From assembly GCA_029858245.1 (NCBI GenBank), contig JAOUFL010000077.1, positions 1 to 9,714 of the forward strand: a stretch of DNA of 9,714 bases, read 5' to 3'. Position numbers and translations under genes: made by a program. Every line of letters begins with the position of its first letter. Position 1 is the stretch's first letter. This stretch comes from Candidatus Zixiibacteriota bacterium. GTDB lineage: Bacteria > Zixibacteria > MSB-5A5 > RBG-16-43-9. The notes beneath the pieces were generated by a model. That model saw only the letters and a list, made by a program, of their open reading frames with translations. It was not told where the DNA came from and made no database searches. Below are positions 1 through 4,925 of this stretch, piece after piece.

Positions 1-177
1 GCAAAATGTCTTGCCCGAAGAAGTAGGAGCGGAGATTATCAGGTTTTCGCCATCCAGAAGATTGAATCTGGTAACAGCTATGTTTTGCAGGGGAAGAAGC
101 TTGCTACCTTGATTTTCTTCCCAGGTTTCAATAATTCTTTCAGGAATTCCATATTTCAAAAGTTTTCTTACCTCCAT
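1..177 (-). CDS. SF2 DEAD/DEAH-box (Ski2/Hel308-like) helicase, N-terminal fragment
   Basis: The first 59 codons of a gene cut by the left window edge. The ATG at 175-177 is preceded by a strong Shine-Dalgarno (AGGAGGG, 4 nt spacing), which fixes the start. The N-terminus has the layout of superfamily 2 helicases. A short lead-in (residues 1-25) is followed by a Q-motif-like segment LLPLQNIAV (about 27-35), a short helix ending in LLDGENLII, and a Walker A/motif I of the form SAPTSSGKTF (about 49-58), whose GKT lysine contacts ATP phosphate. Such enzymes unwind or translocate on nucleic acid using ATP. The spacing between Q motif and Walker A resembles Ski2/Hel308-type repair helicases more than RecG or UvrB, but motifs II-VI lie outside the window, so the subfamily is an inference. 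It is a transcription unit separate from the peptidases upstream, with its own promoter and a candidate LexA operator, which fits a DNA repair role. Confidence 0.82.
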   Translation of the reverse strand, partial: MEVRKLLKYGIPERIIETWEENQGSKLLPLQNIAVTRFNLLDGENLIISAPTSSGKTFC

Positions 178-199
178 TTAACCCTCCTGTAAAAATACA

Positions 200-262
200 G
201 TCAATAGTCTAAAGTCTTAAGGCTACCGGCTTTTTCAACTTTTGCCATTTGTCTGTTGTCTT
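200..262. repeat. Degenerate heptanucleotide repeats in the helicase leader
   Basis: Read on the minus strand, GACT/GACA-containing words recur at 7-nt steps: AAAGACA, ACAGACA, AATGGCA at the upstream side (about 242-262), and AAGACTT, TAGACTA, TTGACTG nearer the gene (about 200-221). The two sets are out of phase, with unrelated bases between them. This looks like a decayed short tandem repeat in the 5' leader. A 15-codon frame (about 201-248) overlaps it, but has no ribosome binding site and is not called as a gene. Confidence 0.4.
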
Positions 263-266
263 TATT

Positions 267-295
267 AAAATAGTGCACATAAGTGCAGTTGTCAA
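267..295 (-). promoter_or_regulatory. Sigma70-type promoter of the helicase gene
   Basis: On the minus strand a perfect -35 TTGACA (290-295) is followed after exactly 17 bp by TATTTT (267-272), a 4/6 match to the -10 consensus. Transcription would start near 260, giving a leader of about 80 nt before the helicase ATG. It lies just past the terminator of the peptidase gene, so it starts a new transcription unit. The -35 and spacing are as seen; promoter activity is inferred. Confidence 0.65.
274..287. promoter_or_regulatory. Palindromic operator in the helicase promoter, candidate LexA box
   Basis: A perfect inverted repeat, TGCAC-TTAT-GTGCA on the minus strand, fills most of the spacer between the -35 and -10 elements. 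A dimeric repressor bound here would block RNA polymerase. The form TGCNC-N4-GTGCA is, from memory, the LexA-binding motif reported for Fibrobacter succinogenes. Together with a helicase-type product this suggests SOS control. Identification as LexA is inference, and no lexA gene is in the window. Confidence 0.5.
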
Positions 296-334
296 GATAA
301 AAATTAAAACTCTTTAAAAAATATCCCCAAAAAC

Positions 335-360
335 AAAAAGCCCCGCTCATGGGGCTTTTT
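335..360. terminator. Intrinsic terminator after the left M3 peptidase gene
   Basis: A perfect 10-bp stem, AAAAAGCCCC / GGGGCTTTTT, with a 6-nt loop, lies 26 nt past the peptidase stop codon. On the minus strand it ends in a T run, as a rho-independent terminator requires. The A/T arms make it symmetrical, so it could also stop transcription from the other strand. It separates the peptidase unit from the helicase promoter. Confidence 0.85.
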
Positions 361-386
361 GGAAACTGTTTTATAGGACACAAAAC

Positions 387-2276
387 TCACTCTTGCAAGG
401 TTTTCTCCAGTTCATCCACCAGTTTACCGAAAAGCTTGATCGTTATATCCACCGGCTCAGATGTAGACATATCCACTCCACATTTTTTTAGGATATTGAT
501 AGGGTAATCTGAGGTCCCGGTCATTAAAAATTCTTTATACCTTTTTATAGCTGCTTTATTGCCGCTGTAGATGTCATTGAAAAGAAAATTAGCTGCTGCA
601 AATGCTGTAGCATATTGATAAACATAGAAGTTCCTGTATAAATGAGGAACCCTGAGAGCACCCATATCATTCAGTGAATCGATATAAAGCTCCGGCCCCC
701 AGTATCTCTGCGTAATCTCCCGGTAAGCTTTTCTTATAGCCTCTGCAGATAACGCTTCCCCCGATTCCATTTTCTCGTGAGTTGTCTTCTCGAATTCTGC
801 CAGCAGGACCTGGAAATAGAAGGTATTTATAAACTGGTTGATATAATACTCCAGGAGATACTGTTTTAAGGCTTTATCCTTAACCTTATCCAGCAGATAC
901 TGCATGAGAAGTGTTTCATTTACCGTAGAACCAACCTCGGCAGCGAAAAGACTATGACCACCATAAACATAAGGTTCGCTCCTGTTAGTATAGTACGCAT
1001 GCAGGCAATGGCCCATCTCATGACACACTGTAAAGACATTGTCGAGTGTATTGTTGTAATTGAGCAGGATATAAGGGTTGGTGGAATATGACCCCCAGTT
1101 ATATCCGCCGGATCTTTTTCCTTCTGTCTCGTATACGTCTATCCATCTGGAATTAAAGCCCATATTCAGATCCTTCACATAATCTTCTCCTAAGGGAGCC
1201 AGGGCAGAAGAGATAATATCCAGAGCAGAATCATAGGGTATTTCTACTTCAACCTCGGGGACCAAATATACAAAAAGGTCATAGTTGAAAAGAGTGTCGT
1301 ACTGGAGATATTTTTTCCGCAGTGCGATATATTTATGCAGAGGCTTCAAATTTTTGTTTACTGCTTCGATCAGACTTTCATAAACCGAAACAGGAATATT
1401 GTTATCATTCAGGGAGGATTCCAGGCTGGAGTTAAATTTTCGAGCACGTGCATAAAAGATATCCTTTTTTATCTGGCTGGTAAAGGTCATCCCTAAGGTG
1501 TTCAGATATTTAAGATAGGATGAATTATAAGCATGATTCGCCTCCCTTCTGACTCGTCTATCCCTCGATTCCGTGAACTTTAAATATCTCTCTTTGGTAA
1601 GCTGAACCTCCTCGCCATTTTCATCTTTAATAACTGGGTATTTTATGTCGGCATTGTTTATCATGGCAAAAATATCCCCGGGACTTCGTGATAAATCCCC
1701 GGATAAAGCTAAAATTTTCTCCTCTTCTTGAGAAAGGATATGAGCTTTGCTGCGTATGATGTTTTCGAAGAAAAACCTGTAACTGTCAAGTCCCTTCTCT
1801 TTTTTCATGAAATTCTCAAGCTTATCCTGGGGAATTTCAATAATCTCGGGCTGTATAAAAGATATCGTTTCGCTCCACCTGGTATATAAATCATCCGATC
1901 TGCCAGCCATCTCCTGAGAGGCTGAAACTCTGGTATCCTCATCCAGCTTGAGATTGGCATAAACATAGAGTTTCCAGAATTTATCATCCAGTTTATCAGT
2001 CAAGGTTAAACAATCCAGAAGCTTTTTCCCCGACTCGGCCAGTTGCCCTTTAAATGTCGAGACCTGTGGCATAAATTTTTCCAGCTCAGCAAAATCCTTT
2101 TCCCAATCTTCAGTTGTGGGATAAATATCCTCCAGCTTCCATTTGTATTTATCAGAGATATCGGAACGCTGGGGAATAGCTTTTTTATCTGTGGATTGGG
2201 CAAAAGTATTGCTCCAGGTAACTACCGCAAAAAGCAAAACCACTAACCAGATCGAAAAAACCTTACGCTTACTCAT
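387..2276 (-). CDS. Exported M3B-family oligoendopeptidase F-like metallopeptidase (left copy)
   Basis: A zinc metallopeptidase expected to cleave short peptides. The 629-aa product has an N-terminal signal peptide (basic MSKRK, hydrophobic core about 8-24, AQS-type cleavage site near 27), so it should work outside the cytoplasm. A helical PepF N-terminal domain covers about 35-200 and the M3 catalytic domain about 205-610. The active site is HEMGH (His419, Glu420, His423), with the third zinc ligand probably Glu447 in AAEVGSTVNE. The C-terminal FYVYQYATAFAAA segment is typical of PepF. The start is supported by AAGGAGG placed 4 nt before the ATG. It is roughly 60% identical by eye to the gene at 2733-4622, has the same length and aligns nearly without gaps, so the two are tandem paralogues. 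No clear promoter lies in the 74 nt before it, so it may be read from the tRNA-Leu promoter upstream. Usual PepF proteins are about 600 aa and cytoplasmic, so the signal peptide is notable. Confidence 0.93.
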   Translation of the reverse strand: MSKRKVFSIWLVVLLFAVVTWSNTFAQSTDKKAIPQRSDISDKYKWKLEDIYPTTEDWEKDFAELEKFMPQVSTFKGQLAESGKKLLDCLTLTDKLDDKFWKLYVYANLKLDEDTRVSASQEMAGRSDDLYTRWSETISFIQPEIIEIPQDKLENFMKKEKGLDSYRFFFENIIRSKAHILSQEEEKILALSGDLSRSPGDIFAMINNADIKYPVIKDENGEEVQLTKERYLKFTESRDRRVRREANHAYNSSYLKYLNTLGMTFTSQIKKDIFYARARKFNSSLESSLNDNNIPVSVYESLIEAVNKNLKPLHKYIALRKKYLQYDTLFNYDLFVYLVPEVEVEIPYDSALDIISSALAPLGEDYVKDLNMGFNSRWIDVYETEGKRSGGYNWGSYSTNPYILLNYNNTLDNVFTVCHEMGHCLHAYYTNRSEPYVYGGHSLFAAEVGSTVNETLLMQYLLDKVKDKALKQYLLEYYINQFINTFYFQVLLAEFEKTTHEKMESGEALSAEAIRKAYREITQRYWGPELYIDSLNDMGALRVPHLYRNFYVYQYATAFAAANFLFNDIYSGNKAAIKRYKEFLMTGTSDYPINILKKCGVDMSTSEPVDITIKLFGKLVDELEKTLQE

Positions 2277-2350
2277 TACTCCTCCTTAACTTTGGGTTTT
2301 TGATTCTTTATTTTAACTGTTATCTAATATTCATCGGTCTTATTTAAAAA

Positions 2351-2433
2351 TGCCGAAGGGGGGATTTGAACCCCCACGTCTTGTGGACACTGCGCCCTGA
2401 ACACAGCGTGTCTGCCAATTCCACCACTTCGCC
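2351..2433 (-). tRNA. tRNA-Leu(CAG), left copy with an acceptor-stem mismatch
   Basis: An 83-nt type II tRNA with a long variable arm. The anticodon CAG is at 2397-2399, in a TTCAGGG loop closed by a 5-bp stem. The T arm (5 G:C pairs, loop TTCAAAT) and D arm are intact. CCA is not encoded; a T run follows the discriminator A directly. It differs from the copy at 4789-4871 by a single base: the second nucleotide is G instead of C, so acceptor pair 2:71 becomes G:G. It may still fold, but could be poorly processed or charged, or be a decaying duplicate. Its promoter is conserved. Confidence 0.9.
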
Positions 2434-2441
2434 TTTAAATC

Positions 2442-2470
2442 AATATAATTTCCCTGTCTGATACTAGCAA
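2442..2470 (-). promoter_or_regulatory. Promoter of the left tRNA-Leu
   Basis: TTGCTA (2465-2470), 17 bp, TATATT (2442-2447) on the minus strand, ending 8 nt before the tRNA 5' end. The same elements at the same spacing stand before the other tRNA copy, although the spacer sequences have diverged. That conservation is the best evidence that it works. The tRNA would have almost no 5' leader. Confidence 0.6.
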
Positions 2471-2486
2471 GCAAAAATTTAACTCT

Positions 2487-2590
2487 TTAAGCTTTAAATC
2501 TCTCAATTACCTCCTTCTCCTCATACAGGGAGAAAATATTGATCTTATCAACAAGCAAGCAGGTTTCAGCATATTCGACCTTCATAGTTA
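2487..2590 (-). pseudogene. Relic of the 3' end of rng (RNase G)
   Basis: About 100 bp that match the last codons of the intact rng gene at 4926-6446. The readable frame ends at TAA 2487-2489 and gives IFSLYEEKEVIERFKA, against IFSLDEEKEVTERFKA in the intact gene. The most 3' 80 bp (2481-2560 against 4919-4998) align without gaps with about 66 identities by hand count; upstream of that the match fades. An in-frame ATG at 2583-2585 would give a 32-residue peptide, but no well-placed ribosome binding site supports it. It lies before a tRNA-Leu just as the real rng tail does, so it is a by-product of the tandem duplication. Translation is unlikely. Confidence 0.8.
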
Positions 2591-2660
2591 CAATCTTTCT
2601 CTCCTTTCAAGGAAAGGAACAGTGAAAGGTTTCCCTCAGTCTATAAGCTCATAACAATAA

Positions 2661-2687
2661 AAAGGAAGGAGTTATACTCCTTCCTTT
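2661..2687. terminator. Intrinsic terminator after the right M3 peptidase gene
   Basis: An 11-bp perfect stem, AAAGGAAGGAG / CTCCTTCCTTT, with a 5-nt loop, lies 45 nt past the stop of the peptidase at 2733-4622. On the minus strand it is followed by TTATTGTTAT, a T-rich though not uniform tail. The sequence differs from the terminator of the left paralogue, so the two genes probably ended with, or acquired, different 3' flanks. Confidence 0.75.
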
Positions 2688-2732
2688 CAAGGGATATTTT
2701 TCGCTCATTAGAAACGAACAGCTTCTATGTAT

Positions 2733-4622
2733 TTATTCTTTCAATAACAACTTCTCCAGCTGGTCTACCAGGCTGTTGAAAAGCTCAATCGTTTTATCCA
2801 TTGGCTCAAAGGTGCTCATATCCACACCCGCTTTTTTCAGGATACTGATTGGATAATCGGATGTTCCGATTTTAAGAAAATTATGATAGCGAGCTAATGC
2901 CTCTTTATTGCCTTCATAGATCTCCGTGGAAAGATAGGTGGAAGCTGTATAGGAGGTTGCATACTGATAAACATAAAAATTTCGGTAGAAATGGTAGAGT
3001 CTGAGTGCACCCAGGTCGCTTATGGAATCCCGGTAAAGCTCCGGACCATAATATTTCTGTAAAATCTCCCTATATGATTTCCGGACTGCCCCAGCAGACA
3101 AAGCCTCTCCTTTTTCTATCTTCTCGTGAGCTATCTTTTCAAAATCTGCCAGAAGAGTCTGTAAATAGAAAGTCCCCATGATCTGTTGAATGTAGTATTC
3201 CAGAAGATAAAGCTTTTGAGATTTATCCTTGGCATTATTAATCATATATTGCATAAGAAGTGTCTCATTTATGGTAGAGGCAACCTCTGCCGTAAAAAGA
3301 GTGTGACCTCCATAAACATACGGCTCGTTTTTGTTGGTATAATAGCGGTGTAGGCAATGACCCATTTCATGGGCAACTGTAAACATGTTCTCCAGTGTAT
3401 TGTTATAATTCAAAAGGACGTAAGGATGGGTAGCGTAAGCTCCCCAGGAATAAGCACTACTGGTCTTCCCTTCGGTCTCATATACATCAATCCATCTGGA
3501 ATCAAATCCCTTCTTCAGATCCTTTAGATATTCCTTTCCCAGAGGTGCTAAGGCTTTTTGAATAATCACCAGGGCTGAATCATAAGATATCTCTATCTTA
3601 GCCTCTGGCACCAGGGGAACATAGAGATCGTAAGTATAAAGTGTATCCACCTTCAGTACCTTTTTCCTCAAAGATATATATCTATGGAGGGGTTCTAAAT
3701 TATTACTCACCGCTTGAATTAAGTTCTCATAGACTGACACCGGTATATTACCCTTGTCCAACGAAGCTTCTAAGCAGGATTTATATTTTCGAGCGCGAGC
3801 AAAGAAAATATCCCTGTTAAGCTGAGTAGTCAAGGTGGCTCCTAAGGTATTGAGATATTTGAGATAGGTCGAGTTGTAAGCCTGACTTGCATCCCGTCTG
3901 ACTCGCCTGTTAGTTGATTCTAAAAACCTGGAATATCTCTCTTTGGTGAGTTGAACCTCCTCCCCTTTCTCGCCTTTAATTGAAGGATATTTTATATCCG
4001 CATCGTCTATCATGCTGAAGATTTTCAGGGGACCCTGGGCTAAATCACCGGCTAGGGCTAATATTCTCTCCTCTTCTGGAGACAGGATATGAGCCTTGGT
4101 ACGTAAAAGATCTTCAAAATAGAATTGATATATAGAAAGCCCTTTTTCTGTTTGAATGAAGCTTTTAATTTTCTCATCCGGGATGGTCAATATCTCCGGC
4201 TGGATAAAAGAAGTGGCTTCATCTAACTGCGTATTCAGGGAGGAGACGCGGTCAGCCATCTGCTGTGAATTGGATACCCTGGTATCCTCGTCTAATTTCA
4301 TATAGGCATAAACATACAACTTTCCCATTTTAACCGAAAGGCTGTCATTCAAAGCCAGGCATTCCAAAAGTTTTTTGCCTGACTCAGCCAGGTGTCCTTT
4401 GTATTCAGATAATTTGGGAATAAGCCCCTGCAAATTGGTAAAATCATGCTCCCAGTCTCCTGCTGCCGGATAGATATCCTCCAGGCTCCATTTGTATTTG
4501 TCCGCGATATCTGCGCGCTGGGGTATAGCTTTGGTCTCGGATTGAGCGTAAAGATTGGTAAAATGAAATGATAAAAGTAGGAAAAAGAACCAGCTGAAAA
4601 GCTTTTTAAATCTGTAATCCAT
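2733..4622 (-). CDS. Exported M3B-family oligoendopeptidase F-like metallopeptidase (right copy)
   Basis: The tandem paralogue of the gene at 387-2276, also 629 aa. A signal peptide is clear (basic MDYRFKK, hydrophobic stretch about 9-24, cleavage near YAQ-S at 25-28). The catalytic HEMGH is at 418-422 and the probable third zinc ligand is Glu446 in TAEVASTINE. Family-typical blocks such as NIPVSVYE, WIDVYETEGK, EPYVYGGH and FYVYQYATS are shared with its paralogue. The start is supported by AAGGAG with a 5-nt spacer before the ATG at 4620-4622. The catalytic residues are intact in both copies, so both are probably active. Divergence is spread over the whole length, including His419 versus Ala417 neighbours (VCHEMGH here reads VAHEMGH), which may change substrate preference. 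A weak promoter candidate lies just upstream and a strong terminator downstream, so it can be an independent unit. Peptide hydrolysis in the periplasm or outside is inferred from the signal and the family. Confidence 0.93.
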   Translation of the reverse strand: MDYRFKKLFSWFFFLLLSFHFTNLYAQSETKAIPQRADIADKYKWSLEDIYPAAGDWEHDFTNLQGLIPKLSEYKGHLAESGKKLLECLALNDSLSVKMGKLYVYAYMKLDEDTRVSNSQQMADRVSSLNTQLDEATSFIQPEILTIPDEKIKSFIQTEKGLSIYQFYFEDLLRTKAHILSPEEERILALAGDLAQGPLKIFSMIDDADIKYPSIKGEKGEEVQLTKERYSRFLESTNRRVRRDASQAYNSTYLKYLNTLGATLTTQLNRDIFFARARKYKSCLEASLDKGNIPVSVYENLIQAVSNNLEPLHRYISLRKKVLKVDTLYTYDLYVPLVPEAKIEISYDSALVIIQKALAPLGKEYLKDLKKGFDSRWIDVYETEGKTSSAYSWGAYATHPYVLLNYNNTLENMFTVAHEMGHCLHRYYTNKNEPYVYGGHTLFTAEVASTINETLLMQYMINNAKDKSQKLYLLEYYIQQIMGTFYLQTLLADFEKIAHEKIEKGEALSAGAVRKSYREILQKYYGPELYRDSISDLGALRLYHFYRNFYVYQYATSYTASTYLSTEIYEGNKEALARYHNFLKIGTSDYPISILKKAGVDMSTFEPMDKTIELFNSLVDQLEKLLLKE

Positions 4623-4662
4623 AAACTCTCCTTGTTTAAGATTCGGTATGTTCTACTTTAAA

Positions 4663-4694
4663 AGTATACGCTTAACCGCCAAATTTAGTTTCAA
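4663..4694 (-). promoter_or_regulatory. Weak promoter candidate for the right M3 peptidase
   Basis: TATACT (4663-4668, 5/6 of the -10 consensus) lies about 40 nt before the ATG. The best -35-like word, TTGAAA (4689-4694), is 20 bp away, which is longer than optimal. A 13-bp palindrome TACTTT-A-AAAGTA (4654-4666) overlaps the -10 and could bind a regulator. Read-through from the tRNA promoter is an alternative. Confidence 0.3.
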
Positions 4695-4788
4695 CTCTTA
4701 TGTTCTTAATTGTTTAAACTGAACTTTCTGAATAGAGGTGGTCTGGGTTCTGTGTGCAATAAACTGTTAACCAGTGACATCTTAAAAA

Positions 4789-4871
4789 TGCCGAAGGGGG
4801 GATTTGAACCCCCACGTCTTGTGGACACTGCGCCCTGAACACAGCGTGTCTGCCAATTCCACCACTTCGGC
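4789..4871 (-). tRNA. tRNA-Leu(CAG), right (intact) copy
   Basis: An 83-nt type II tRNA on the minus strand that reads leucine CUG codons. All seven acceptor pairs form (GCCGAAG with CTTCGGC), followed by discriminator A. The anticodon stem CTGTG/CGCAG closes the loop TTCAGGG with anticodon CAG at 4835-4837. The variable arm has a GTC/GAC stem, and the T loop is TTCAAAT. CCA is not encoded. It sits 54 nt after rng with its own promoter, so it is probably expressed separately from the housekeeping cluster. It is the ancestral-looking partner of the copy at 2351-2433. Confidence 0.97.
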
Positions 4872-4879
4872 TCTTCATC

Positions 4880-4908
4880 AATATAATTATCCTGTCAGAT
4901 GCAGGCAA
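4880..4908 (-). promoter_or_regulatory. Promoter of the right tRNA-Leu
   Basis: TTGCCT (4903-4908), 17 bp, TATATT (4880-4885) on the minus strand, ending 8 nt before the tRNA 5' end, so transcription would start almost at the mature 5' end. The arrangement repeats before the left tRNA copy. It sits in the 54 nt between the rng stop and the tRNA. Confidence 0.6.
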
Positions 4909-4925
4909 GTAGAAATTTAAACTCG

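Noticed and set aside
201..248. 15-codon frame (MAKVEKAGSLKTLDY) in the helicase leader, a possible leader peptide
   Set aside because: No Shine-Dalgarno before its ATG, no attenuator hairpin after it, and it overlaps degenerate repeats.
4891..4905. Inverted repeat CCTG-N7-CAGG between the right tRNA promoter elements
   Set aside because: Only 4 bp per arm and not kept in the left copy.
4714..4908. 64-codon frame across the right tRNA-Leu
   Set aside because: Most of it is the tRNA gene itself; the repeated occurrence in databases of such frames comes from tRNA sequence.
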